Shown here one piece after another: positions 40,989 through 49,816 of a DNA stretch of 64,000 bases (its first letter is position 1; each line of letters begins with the position of its first letter). The notes below the pieces were generated by a model, which was given only the letters and a program-made list of their open reading frames with translations, was not told where the DNA came from and ran no database searches. The translations under genes and the position numbers were made by a program. Source of the stretch: Hymenobacter duratus (lineage in GTDB: Bacteria; Bacteroidota; Bacteroidia; Cytophagales; Hymenobacteraceae); the NCBI RefSeq assembly GCF_014698995.1, contig NZ_JACWZZ010000001.1, forward strand, positions 1,508,501-1,572,500, given 5' to 3'.

Positions 40989-42284
40989 ATGCGCTACGGC
41001 CGTATTGCCCCCGAGCTTTTCACCGAAAACCGCCGCCGCTTCCGCGCGCAGCTGCCGCCCGCCTCGCTGGCCATCTTCCACTCCAACGACGTGATGCCCA
41101 CCAACGCCGACGGCTCCATGGCGTTCCGGCAAAACAACGACCTGTTCTACCTCTCCGGCGTCGATCAGGAGGAAAGCATCCTCGTCATCTTCCCCGATGC
41201 TGTGCTGCCCCAGTACCGCGAAATCCTGTTCCTGAAGGAAACCAGCGAGCATATTCTGGTTTGGGAAGGCTACAAGCTCACCAAAGAGCAGGCCCGCGAG
41301 CAATCCGGCGTGCCTACCATTATGTGGCTGGAATCGTTCAAGAGCGTGCTGCCGGCCCTCATGAACGAGGCCGAAAACGTGTTTCTCAACACCAACGAGC
41401 ACATCCGGGCCGTGGTGGAAGTGGAAACCCGTGACGCCCGCTTCATCAAGTGGATCAGGGAGGCCTACCCGCTGCATACCTATCGCCGCGTGGCCCCGAT
41501 TCTGCACCACCTGCGCGCCCTCAAGAGCAGCGAGGAAATCCGCCTGATGCAGAAAGCCGCCGACATCACCGGCGACGCTTTTCGCCGCCTGCTGGGCTTC
41601 GTGAAGCCCGGTGTGATGGAGTATGAGATTGAGGCCGAAATCTTCCACGAGTTTCTGCGCCAGGGCTCCCGCGGCCCGGCCTACGGCAGCATCATTGCCT
41701 CCGGGGCCAACGCCTGCATTCTGCACTACGTGAGCAACGACCGGGAATGCCAGGACGGCGACGTCATGCTGCTCGATTTCGGGGCCGAATACGCTAACTA
41801 TGCCGCCGACCTCTCGCGCAGCATCCCCGTCAACGGCAAGTTCACGAAGCGCCAGCGCGACGTGTACGAGGCCGTGCTGCGGGTGATGAAATATGCCACG
41901 TCGCAGTTGGTAGCCGGCAACAGCATCGAGGAATACCACGCCGGCGTGGGCCGCTTCATGGAGCAGGAGCTGATTAAGCTGGATCTGCTCAACGAGCAGG
42001 ACGTGAAGAATCAGGACCCCGCCGCGCCACTCTATAAGAAGTACTTCATGCACGGCACCTCACACTACCTCGGCCTCGATGTGCACGACGTAGGCGCCAA
42101 GTACCGCGTGTTCGAGCCGGGCATGGTGTATACCTGTGAGCCGGGTATTTATATCCGCGAGGAAGGCCTCGGTATCCGCCTCGAAAACGACATTCTCATC
42201 ACCAAAACCGGCAACGATGACCTGATGAAGAATATCCCGCTCGAAGCCGACGACATTGAGCGCCTGATGCGCGCCGCCCGATAA
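40989..42284 (+). CDS. Aminopeptidase P family protein (Xaa-Pro aminopeptidase)
   Basis: 431 residues. N-terminal creatinase-like domain (about 20-160, NADGSMAFRQNNDLFYLSGV), then the pita-bread metallopeptidase fold. Metal ligands: two Asp in LLDFGAEYANYAADLSRS, His in HGTSHYLGLDVHD, Glu in CEPGIYI and Glu in GIRLENDIL. Cleaves N-terminal residues ahead of proline in the cytosol, with manganese or cobalt. Length is standard, and an intrinsic terminator follows. Confidence 0.96.
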   Translation: MRYGRIAPELFTENRRRFRAQLPPASLAIFHSNDVMPTNADGSMAFRQNNDLFYLSGVDQEESILVIFPDAVLPQYREILFLKETSEHILVWEGYKLTKEQAREQSGVPTIMWLESFKSVLPALMNEAENVFLNTNEHIRAVVEVETRDARFIKWIREAYPLHTYRRVAPILHHLRALKSSEEIRLMQKAADITGDAFRRLLGFVKPGVMEYEIEAEIFHEFLRQGSRGPAYGSIIASGANACILHYVSNDRECQDGDVMLLDFGAEYANYAADLSRSIPVNGKFTKRQRDVYEAVLRVMKYATSQLVAGNSIEEYHAGVGRFMEQELIKLDLLNEQDVKNQDPAAPLYKKYFMHGTSHYLGLDVHDVGAKYRVFEPGMVYTCEPGIYIREEGLGIRLENDILITKTGNDDLMKNIPLEADDIERLMRAAR

Positions 42285-42304
42285 CGCCTCCGGACTTTCA
42301 CAAG

Positions 42305-42335
42305 AAGCCGCTTGATTGAATCAAGCGGCTTTTTT
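42305..42335 (+). terminator. Intrinsic terminator
   Basis: An 11-12-bp stem (42305-42315 with 42321-42331) and a run of six Ts, 20 bases after the aminopeptidase gene. Confidence 0.92.
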
Positions 42336-42611
42336 GTTGGATTCAGTCAGGAAGTTGCGATTGGCTTCACATGAGGCGCCAGGGCTCGGCAGCGGAAGGC
42401 CTGGACGTAGCTCAGCAGTTGGGAATCAGCCGGGAAACGGGGCTGGCAAGAGTGCCGACAAAGCGGAATAGTGCATACTACCTGGCCTTGCCAGATGTAC
42501 TGTACAGTAACTTTCTGGCTGCTCAATGGGTATAGGATGCTACTTCCGGGCGGTTTTGCCTTACGAGGCAGAGCCCGCCGCTGAAGGTTCTGTTCACCAA
42601 AACTTCTGGTT

Positions 42612-44093
42612 ATGAGAAACCTCTTAACTCCCACTTTAGCCCTGGGACTGACGCTGCTGGCAGCGGCCCCAAAAGGGCACGCTCAGACCGCCGACCGCAA
42701 AACGGCCATCAGCCTCTACGGCAGCGCCTACCAGTATAAAGGCAACTTCGGCTCCAACTTCTGGAAGTGGGGCGACAACAACTACGGCCCGGGCATCAGC
42801 ATCAACCGTTACCTCACGCCGGGCCTGGATTTAGGCCTGAGCGGCGCCTACGCGGAGCTGAAAAGCACGCCCGAGCAAAGCGCTTCGCGCTTCGGCTCCA
42901 ACTTCAACACCAACGTGGTGAACGTGAACCTGGCCCTCAAGCTCAAGCTTAACAATGGCTGGGCACTGAAAGAGGATGCCGTGATTCAGCCTTACCTGCT
43001 GGCTGCGCCGGGCTGGGCTTTCACGAGCCGCGAGGGTAGCTTCAACAGCAACGGTACGACTACCAATCTAGCTGAAGACAAAAGCTACTTTGATGTATTC
43101 GGCGCGGCTGGTATCAACTTCCGCGTCAGCGACGCCGTTGGTATTTTCATTCAGACGGGTCAGCACATTCCGCTGAAAGCCAACCTGGACGGCGACCCGG
43201 TCCGCGACGATAACAGCATCGATGACCGGTACCTGCAGCATACGGCCGGCCTGACCGTAGCTTTCGGTAAAGCCAAGGACGAAGACGGCGACGGTGTGCC
43301 GGACCGTAAAGACAAGTGCCCGGCCACTCCGGCGGGCGTAGCGGTAGACGAAAAAGGCTGTCCGCTTGATGGCGACGGCGACGGTGTGCCGGACTACCAG
43401 GACCAGTGCCCTACGGAAGCCGGCACGGCCGCCCTCAATGGCTGCCCCGACCGGGACAGTGACGGCGTAGCCGACAAAGACGACGAGTGCCCCGACCAGG
43501 CGGGTACCGCTGCGCTACGTGGCTGCCCCGACACGGACGGTGACGGCGTAGCCGACAAAAACGACAAGTGCCCCGACACCCCACGCGGTACGCAGGTAGA
43601 TGCCAACGGCTGCCCGCTGGTACTCGACTCGGACAACGACGGTGTGAAGGACGACGTGGACAAGTGCCCCGGTACGCCGGCTGGTGCCCGCGTGGATGCC
43701 AACGGTTGCCCGCTGACCATTGACCCTGCCGTGAAAGCACTGGAGCGGCCTATCCGCTTCCGCACCAATAGCACGGTTATTACGTCCAGCTCGTATCCGG
43801 CCCTGAACAAGATGGTACAGGCCCTCAAAGACCACCCCGAGTACAGCCTGCGCGTCATCGGCCACGCCGATAGCCGTGGTACCGATGAGTACAACCAGGG
43901 TCTTTCGGAGCGCCGTGCTGGGTCAGTGAAGCGCTACTTCACCGGCAAGCAGGTGAATCCGGCTCGTATCGTGACGGAAGGCCGTGGCGAAGGAGAGCCA
44001 GCCGCGCCAAACACGTCAGCCAAGAACATGAGCCAGAACCGTCGGGTAGAATTCCAGTTCGAATTCTTCATTCCTGACAGCCCGCAGCCATAA
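42612..44093 (+). CDS. Outer membrane protein: N-terminal barrel, TSP3 repeats, OmpA domain (copy 1)
   Basis: 493 residues. Signal peptide (1-24), an eight-strand-like barrel region (25-220), then calcium-binding thrombospondin type 3 repeats (about 222-370; DEDGDGVPDRKDKCP and four to five further DxDxDG(V)xDxxDxCP units), and an OmpA peptidoglycan-binding domain (about 380-480; VIGHADSRGTDEYN, NRRVEF). It links outer membrane to wall with a calcium-rigid spacer. Paralogue at 44360 shares long identical DNA stretches in the barrel part, so the duplication is recent. Its own terminator follows. Confidence 0.94.
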   Translation: MRNLLTPTLALGLTLLAAAPKGHAQTADRKTAISLYGSAYQYKGNFGSNFWKWGDNNYGPGISINRYLTPGLDLGLSGAYAELKSTPEQSASRFGSNFNTNVVNVNLALKLKLNNGWALKEDAVIQPYLLAAPGWAFTSREGSFNSNGTTTNLAEDKSYFDVFGAAGINFRVSDAVGIFIQTGQHIPLKANLDGDPVRDDNSIDDRYLQHTAGLTVAFGKAKDEDGDGVPDRKDKCPATPAGVAVDEKGCPLDGDGDGVPDYQDQCPTEAGTAALNGCPDRDSDGVADKDDECPDQAGTAALRGCPDTDGDGVADKNDKCPDTPRGTQVDANGCPLVLDSDNDGVKDDVDKCPGTPAGARVDANGCPLTIDPAVKALERPIRFRTNSTVITSSSYPALNKMVQALKDHPEYSLRVIGHADSRGTDEYNQGLSERRAGSVKRYFTGKQVNPARIVTEGRGEGEPAAPNTSAKNMSQNRRVEFQFEFFIPDSPQP

Positions 44094-44116
44094 GCTCAGC
44101 TGACACCATTTATCAC

Positions 44117-44148
44117 AAAAGCGGCGAGCCATATGGTTCGCCGCTTTT
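44117..44148 (+). terminator. Intrinsic terminator
   Basis: AAAAGCGGCGA (44117-44127) pairs with 44138-44148, extended by GCC/GGT inside, and runs into T8. Confidence 0.92.
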
Positions 44149-44359
44149 TTTTCTTTGCCAGAGCCAAAAAGGCGTTGGGAAGTGCCAGCGGTAGCTGAAC
44201 CACAGTGACCTAGTCTGATTTCAGAGTTACCGGAGGCTATATGTGAAAAACAGAATCCTGTTTAATCACAACCTTACCGCAAGAGAGAAAGTATAGGACC
44301 CCGTACTGAGTCAGGCGCCTGATAAGCCCACGCCAGTATTTCCACACACACTTTCTACT

Positions 44360-45943
44360 ATGAAACACCTTCTAACTACCAGCACCGCGCTGGGGCTGCT
44401 CCTGCTGACGGCAGCGCCGTCGCAGGCGCAGACTGCCGACAAAAAGACGGCTATCAGCCTCTACGGCAGCGCCTACCAGTATAAAGGCAACTTCGGCACG
44501 AACTACTGGGACTGGAGCGCCAATAACTACGGCCCCGGCATCACGTTCAGCCGCTACCTCACGCCAGGCCTGGACCTGGGCCTGAGCGGCGCGTATGTAG
44601 AGCTGAAAAGCACGCCTGAGCAAAGCGCTTCGCGCTTCGGTTCTAACTTCAACACCAACGTGGTGAATGTGAATCTGGCCCTCAAGCTCAAGCTCAACAA
44701 TGGCTGGGCTTTCAAGGAGGATGCCTTCATTCAGCCGTATTTGCTGGCTGCGCCGGGCTGGGCTTTCACGAGCCGCGAGGGTAGCTTCAACCAGAATGGT
44801 GCAAGCACTAACCTGGCCGAGGACAAAAGCTACTTCGACTTGTTTGGGGCTGCCGGTATCAATTTCCGGCTGGCCGATGGCGTTGGCCTGTTCATCCAGA
44901 CCGGCCAGCACATTCCGCTGAAGGCTAACTTGGACGGTGACCCGACCCGTGACAACGATGCCTGGGACGACCGGTATTTGCAGCATACGGCCGGCCTGAC
45001 GGTGGCCTTCGGTAAAATGAAGGACGAAGACGGCGACGGTGTTTCGGACCGCAAAGACAAATGCCCAGCCACCCCGGCTGGTGTAGCAGTAGACGCCAAC
45101 GGTTGCCCGCTTGACGGCGACGGCGACGGTGTGCCGGACTACCAGGACAAGTGCCCCACCGAAAAAGGCCTGGCGGCGCTGGAAGGCTGCCCCGACCGTG
45201 ACGGTGATGGTGTGCGCGACGGCGACGACAAGTGCCCAGACACCCCCGGCAAAGCAGAGCTGCAAGGTTGCCCGGATGCCGATGGCGACGGTGTGACCGA
45301 TGCCAGCGACAAATGCCCGAATACGCCATCCGGCGTGGCCGTGGATGCCAATGGCTGCCCACTCGACCGTGACGGCGACGGTGTGCCCGACTACTTGGAC
45401 CGCTGCCCAAGCCGTCCAGGCCCGGCCTCGAACAAAGGCTGCCCGGAAATGAAGGTGGAAGAGAAGAAGAAGCTGCAGGAAGCTACCAAGTTCATCCAGT
45501 TCGACTTCGATAAGGCTACGCTGAAGCCGATTTCCTTCCCTACGCTTAATGGCCTGGTACAGATTCTCAACGACTATCCGGACTACAGCCTCGGTATTTC
45601 GGCCCACGCCGATAACAAAGGCGACGATGCGTACAACCTGCGCCTGTCGGATGAGCGTGCTGCTTCGGCCCGCACCTACATGCTGAGCAAAGGCATTCCA
45701 GCCGACCGTATCGTGTCGCATGGCTACGGCGAAACCAAGCCGATTGCTGACAACGCCACCGAAGCCGGCCGTGCCATCAACCGCCGCGTGGAGTTCGACG
45801 TGTACCTGCCCGGCGACCCGAACCCAGCCGAAACCAAATACGGTGTAGCACCGGAAATTCCGGCCGCTCCCGTGAAAGCTGCTCCGACTAAAGCGCCCGT
45901 AAAAAAGGCTCCGGCCAAGAAAGCAGCTCCGCGCAAGCGCTAA
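44360..45943 (+). CDS. Outer membrane protein: N-terminal barrel, TSP3 repeats, OmpA domain (copy 2)
   Basis: 527 residues, with the same layout as the gene at 42612: signal peptide (1-24), barrel (25-220), TSP3 repeats (about 222-360; DEDGDGVSDRKDKCP and similar), OmpA domain (about 375-480; SAHADNKGDDAYN, NRRVEF). It differs in a 40-residue Ala/Pro/Lys-rich tail (KAAPTKAPVKKAPAKKA type) that is strongly basic and may bind anionic polymers. Preceded by a terminator and 210 bases of spacer, so it is separately transcribed. Confidence 0.94.
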   Translation: MKHLLTTSTALGLLLLTAAPSQAQTADKKTAISLYGSAYQYKGNFGTNYWDWSANNYGPGITFSRYLTPGLDLGLSGAYVELKSTPEQSASRFGSNFNTNVVNVNLALKLKLNNGWAFKEDAFIQPYLLAAPGWAFTSREGSFNQNGASTNLAEDKSYFDLFGAAGINFRLADGVGLFIQTGQHIPLKANLDGDPTRDNDAWDDRYLQHTAGLTVAFGKMKDEDGDGVSDRKDKCPATPAGVAVDANGCPLDGDGDGVPDYQDKCPTEKGLAALEGCPDRDGDGVRDGDDKCPDTPGKAELQGCPDADGDGVTDASDKCPNTPSGVAVDANGCPLDRDGDGVPDYLDRCPSRPGPASNKGCPEMKVEEKKKLQEATKFIQFDFDKATLKPISFPTLNGLVQILNDYPDYSLGISAHADNKGDDAYNLRLSDERAASARTYMLSKGIPADRIVSHGYGETKPIADNATEAGRAINRRVEFDVYLPGDPNPAETKYGVAPEIPAAPVKAAPTKAPVKKAPAKKAAPRKR

Positions 45944-45974
45944 GCTTCTCTGAATCAAGCTGACTACTAAAATC

Positions 45975-46002
45975 GGCCTGCTCTCTGAGCGGGCCGCTTT
46001 TT
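45975..46002 (+). terminator. Intrinsic terminator
   Basis: Nine-bp stem with one G-U pair (45975-45983 with 45987-45995), followed by GCTTTTTT. Confidence 0.8.
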
Positions 46003-46224
46003 TGTGTAGAGGGGCAGAGAAAGGAAATACGGCTCCGCGCAGGCAGTACCGGCATAGCATGCATGGGGTACGACTTCGGTTGTACGGGCTCTTTTTGCCG
46101 AGCTGCCGGATGTGGGTCCGGGCATTGGTAACAGCCGATTGAAATGCTGCGCCGGCTCTCACAACGGCGCGCTGTGTAGCAAACCGGCTCGAGCCGTAGG
46201 TATACTAGAGACTGGATGGAAAAC

Positions 46225-46270
46225 ACACGAAAAGGGCCTCTTCCTGATCAGGAAGAGGCCCTTTTCGTGT
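46225..46270. terminator. 46-base perfect palindrome, bidirectional terminator
   Basis: 46225-46247 is the exact complement of 46248-46270, with A- and T-rich outer ends. It lies 19 bases past the stop codon of the minus-strand lipoprotein gene. Confidence 0.88.
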
Positions 46271-46288
46271 AAGTACAACAGCTGCTCC

Positions 46289-46834
46289 TTACTTGGTCAT
46301 GTCGGCTACGTTGGGCAGAATCTTGACCAGTTGGGCCAGTTGATCCTGGGTGAAATTGCCGCCGATAGACATCAGCATGAACGAGTCGGGGACGCCGGAA
46401 ACGCTGCTGGTCGCAACTACTTCCGTCACCCGGTCGCCTTGCTGGCGGGTGGCGTAGCGGACATTGCCGCTACCAGCACTCAGCGGCGTGTACCGTTCGT
46501 TGGCCAGCAGGCCGTTTACCTCGCTTACCAGGCCTTCCGACACCAGCTTTTCGGCGCTGTTGCTGGTGGGAGCAAACGTCAGCACCCGGAAGCTGCGTAC
46601 TGATGATAGCGCCTGCGTCAGGTCGTTTTCGCCGCCCAGGCTGCCGAGGCGGCCCAGCAGGATACGGGTCGTGAGGCCGGCACTCCAGTCGGTGGCTTTG
46701 AAGCCGGAGCGGTTCTCATACTTATTGAAAAACTCGGCGACTGTGCGGGCCGGATTGCCGGGGCCGGCAGCACGGCAGCCTGCGAGCAGCAACAAGGCTA
46801 CCAGCGGCAGCCACAGAAACGTACGGATTCTCAT
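46289..46834 (-). CDS. DUF4252-like small lipoprotein
   Basis: 181 residues with lipobox LLAGC (Cys20). The rest resembles Bacteroidota DUF4252 lipoproteins: VAEFFNKYENRSGF near the start, FRVLTFAPTSNSAEKLV, and the late FMLMSIGGNFTQDQLAQLVK. Their function is unknown; they sit in the envelope. The family call is by eye. Single gene ending at a perfect palindrome. Confidence 0.8.
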   Translation of the reverse strand: MRIRTFLWLPLVALLLLAGCRAAGPGNPARTVAEFFNKYENRSGFKATDWSAGLTTRILLGRLGSLGGENDLTQALSSVRSFRVLTFAPTSNSAEKLVSEGLVSEVNGLLANERYTPLSAGSGNVRYATRQQGDRVTEVVATSSVSGVPDSFMLMSIGGNFTQDQLAQLVKILPNVADMTK

Positions 46835-47017
46835 AGGATTGGAGAGAGAAAAGGTGATGGCAGAGAAGTAAACGTAGACAACGAAGTAGGTTAAACGCTG
46901 TTTCCAGCATTTTGGCTACCAATGTTCAGCTACTTAGCTTCCGTAAACCTGATTCTGCTTTCCGTAGGATGCGCTATGTGCCATCAGGAGCCTACTGCTT
47001 GGTTGCTGTGCTACACC

Positions 47018-48616
47018 TCATTCAAACCCTATGGCATTAAGAAAAAAGACTTCCCGATCGGGGGCGTGGGTAGCCCGCACGTGCTGGTACCCGTAGGCTA
47101 GCAGCCGGTTGCCGTACCACGTAACAAGCCCTTCGTTGCTGGTAGTAGTGGCTTTCTCCTTGGCAGTCGGCAACGACGACGTTTTCAGGTTCACGTGCAG
47201 GTCGTTGGGCGAAGGAGCAGTCCGGTCGATGATTTTGTAGTTCAGCTTGTCATCGGTGAGGTAGGCTATGGCTAAGCGGTGCCCGTCGGGCAAAACGCAG
47301 AGGCGTACGGTTTCGCTCAGGTTGTAGCGCACTACATCCTTCAGTACAAACGTGTTGTCCCAGAGTAGATTGCCGCGCTTGTCGAAGCCGCAGACCAGAG
47401 CGTGCGTAATGCGGTAGCCATCAAACCCCCGACTGCCCCGGCTCCAGTTACTGTTGCCGTAGCCGGAATAGTAATACGGGTTGTACATGTAGTTGGGGCT
47501 ATACAGCCCGCCGTACGTGTTGTGGCGGTAGTACGGGAAATAGACTTCTGCCACCATCACGTAGCCGTCTTCAAACGGAATCAGGTCGTGGATGAGCGTG
47601 CGGTAGCGCAGGCGCAGCACCCGGTCGGCAGCACGCAGCTTTTCGCTTTTCTGGCGCAGGCGCCGCGCCCGGCCGGGGCTCATAAAGTCGAAGAAGTGCT
47701 TCAGGTTGGCAAAATCGTAGAACCGCAGGGAGCGGCGCGAGCCGTTGGCCGCAACGCCCGCCGAAAGGTCGGCCGCGAATAGGCCCTGAGAATAGCGCGG
47801 GTCGCGCAGGGTGTAAGTGCCAGCCAGCAACCGGCCGGCAGCTGAATCGGCGGCCGGACTGATCTGAGCCGAAATCAGGCCCCGTTCACTTTCTGCCTGC
47901 ACAAACTCGGAGCGCAGCAGCATACCCCGCGCCGACAATTGCTTGAGCTGCAGCCGCATTTTGTAGCCGTTGGTCTGGCTCATCACAAACTCGGCCCGTT
48001 GGGCAGCCGAGTCGGCTAGGAAGGAAAGCTGCGCGGGCAGTGGCTCGTATACGGAAGGCAGAAACTGATGCTTGCCGGTGGCTAAGTCCAGGAGCAGAAT
48101 AGTCAGGTGGTTGTCCACCAGCACGGTCACGAACAGGTTGCCGGCCAGCGCCTTCAGGTCGTATATCTCGCGGGTCAGCTTGGTGTCAAACTCGTAGGTG
48201 CGTAGCTGCTGGCCGAAACCATCCACGGTGGCCACCCACAGCCGGTGCTGCGTATGATCCGACTGAAACAGCGAGTAAACGGTGGTACCCTCGGCACAGA
48301 TCTGCTGCAGCTCATACTCATGCGGCACCGGCAACGCTACGTGCCAGAGCGGCTGCAGGCGGTAGTCGTACTTCTGCAGCGCAAACGAATCGTGCCGCAG
48401 GCCAGGCCCGTCCTGTTTCACCATTACCACCACGCTGCTGTCCTGCGCAATCGGCTGCACGTTCACGTCGCTGGAGTACAGGTCCAGCGGTAGTTCGAGG
48501 CGGGTAGCCTGCGTAGGAGCGTACACCGATTCTGCCGGCGTGCTCTGCTGGGCATCAGCATGCCGGGAAGTGCCCGCCAGAAATAGCAATAGCAGGAGTA
48601 GGACGAGGTGTTTCAT
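47018..48616 (-). CDS. Secreted/periplasmic protein, unknown function
   Basis: 532 residues from the ATG at 48614-48616 (signal peptide MKHLVLLLLLLFLAGTSRHADAQ). The mature chain is rich in beta-strand patterns (repeated YxLxxLWHVALPVPH, LWVATVDGFGQQL, DYRTL types) suggesting a propeller-like fold. A Tyr/Asn/Gly-rich patch (MYNPYYYSGYGNSNW) lies near 383-400. No catalytic motif recognised; comparable large orphan secreted proteins are frequent in the genus. Single gene. Confidence 0.75.
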   Translation of the reverse strand: MKHLVLLLLLLFLAGTSRHADAQQSTPAESVYAPTQATRLELPLDLYSSDVNVQPIAQDSSVVVMVKQDGPGLRHDSFALQKYDYRLQPLWHVALPVPHEYELQQICAEGTTVYSLFQSDHTQHRLWVATVDGFGQQLRTYEFDTKLTREIYDLKALAGNLFVTVLVDNHLTILLLDLATGKHQFLPSVYEPLPAQLSFLADSAAQRAEFVMSQTNGYKMRLQLKQLSARGMLLRSEFVQAESERGLISAQISPAADSAAGRLLAGTYTLRDPRYSQGLFAADLSAGVAANGSRRSLRFYDFANLKHFFDFMSPGRARRLRQKSEKLRAADRVLRLRYRTLIHDLIPFEDGYVMVAEVYFPYYRHNTYGGLYSPNYMYNPYYYSGYGNSNWSRGSRGFDGYRITHALVCGFDKRGNLLWDNTFVLKDVVRYNLSETVRLCVLPDGHRLAIAYLTDDKLNYKIIDRTAPSPNDLHVNLKTSSLPTAKEKATTTSNEGLVTWYGNRLLAYGYQHVRATHAPDREVFFLNAIGFE

Positions 48617-48727
48617 AACCGCAACCCTGCGCTGTAGGCGCAACAGGGTTCAGTAAGATACGGCGAAGCAGGCGCAAAGTCACGTCTGGTTTCAGGAAAA
48701 ACCAGCTCCGGCGCCGTAGTCGCCAGC

Positions 48728-49135
48728 TTATGCGCCCAGCTCCAGGATGGTGTCGAATTCTGCGGCTTTCAGAGGCATCACCGACAGGCGCGACTGGCGC
48801 AGCAGCCCAATCTGACTGAGGCGTTCATCTTGCTTGATGCGGGCCAGAGAAACCGGTTGCCGCAGCGCCTGTTGGGGTTTCAGATGCACGGCCACCCAGC
48901 CGCTGCCGGCTTCGGCGGTGGCATCGGGGGCGGCCGGGGCCGCCACTTCGGCTATGCCTACTACCTGCTTTTCGCTTACGCTGTGGTAATAGAGCACCAA
49001 GTCGCCGGGTTGCATCTGCTGGAGGAGGTTGCGGGCCTGGTAGTTGCGTACGCCGGTCCAGTCGGTGCCGCCGTCGCGCAGCAGGTCGGCCCAGGAGTAG
49101 GCTTCAGGTTCAGATTTAACGAGCCAGTAGTTCAA
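48728..49135 (-). CDS. EVE-domain protein
   Basis: 135 residues with a TTG start at 49135-49133. EVE proteins begin with YWLVKSEP, here right after this codon; the next ATG upstream (49216) would add a leader encoded by repeat-like spacer DNA. Motifs: NYWLVKSEPEAYSW, WTGVRNYQARNLLQQM, GDLVLYYHS and SLARIKQDERL. EVE domains are PUA-like and resemble YTH readers; they are thought to bind modified bases. Often found near restriction or envelope genes; here it is next to a small lipoprotein gene. Normal length. Confidence 0.93.
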   Translation of the reverse strand: MNYWLVKSEPEAYSWADLLRDGGTDWTGVRNYQARNLLQQMQPGDLVLYYHSVSEKQVVGIAEVAAPAAPDATAEAGSGWVAVHLKPQQALRQPVSLARIKQDERLSQIGLLRQSRLSVMPLKAAEFDTILELGA

Positions 49136-49242
49136 TGAGTAAATGAGTGGAGTGTTGGATGGAGAAATGGATGATTGGAGTGGGGGATGGAGCTGCTCAG
49201 AGCAACATTCACTCATTCACTCTCATTCACCCATTCACTCAT
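49136..49242. repeat. Spacer repeat rich in ATTCACTC and complement
   Basis: About 100 bases of degenerate octamers (CATTCACTC, ATGAGTG, GGATGGA). It contains the candidate start region of the EVE gene and overlaps the stop of the lipoprotein gene at 49239. Confidence 0.7.
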
Positions 49243-49634
49243 TTTTCTATGCGTCGCACTTTCAGGACATCGTTTTCCAGCGACACAATTTCGAGTTGGT
49301 AGTCGGGGTCTTTCTTGTCGTCGAGGGAGATGCGCAGGGTGTGGTCATTTTCGGCGGCCCAGGTGCCTTTGTGTCCCTCTAGGCCATCGGTAGGGGCAAT
49401 GTCGAACTGGGTGAAGATGCCGTTGTGCTCAAAGGCGAAGCCCGTACGGCCGCGAGAGGGCGGAAAAGCGTACGTATTGGGCCGGTACACCTGCACGTCG
49501 CCCTGGTCTTCTTCGTGGGCGTGCAGCCACGTGCGCTCCAGCTGCCTGAGCTTGGCGGCAGCCTTGGTTCCGGGCCGGCAGGTGGCCGCCAGCAGTGCCA
49601 CGCACAGCACGGCCAAAACAGTGAACAGACGCAT
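49239..49634 (-). CDS. Small putative lipoprotein, unknown function
   Basis: 131 residues from the ATG at 49632-49634. N-terminal hydrophobic segment followed by Cys19 (LLAATC); the Thr at -1 is unusual for a lipobox, so membrane anchoring is not certain. The mature part includes QLERTWLHAHEED near 30 and a beta-rich C-terminal half. No family recognised. On the same strand as the EVE gene, separated by repeat DNA. Confidence 0.72.
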   Translation of the reverse strand: MRLFTVLAVLCVALLAATCRPGTKAAAKLRQLERTWLHAHEEDQGDVQVYRPNTYAFPPSRGRTGFAFEHNGIFTQFDIAPTDGLEGHKGTWAAENDHTLRISLDDKKDPDYQLEIVSLENDVLKVRRIEK

Positions 49635-49816
49635 ACAGTACAAGGCTGGAAGGTGAAACAAACGCCCGGCGGGAAGGCAGCCGGGCCGGCAAAAATAGCA
49701 GTGAAATCGACGGCAACGTATACGCTGCCCTGCCTGCCGGGAGTTTTGCGTCTTCAAGCTACAACTTTGCCCGTACCTTTACCTGCTATCCTTTCCACCC
49801 TCACGTTCTATATCCT

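Noticed and set aside
42347..42634. Minus-strand frame of 95 codons between the aminopeptidase and barrel genes
   Set aside because: It runs into the start of the barrel gene and shows no family likeness.
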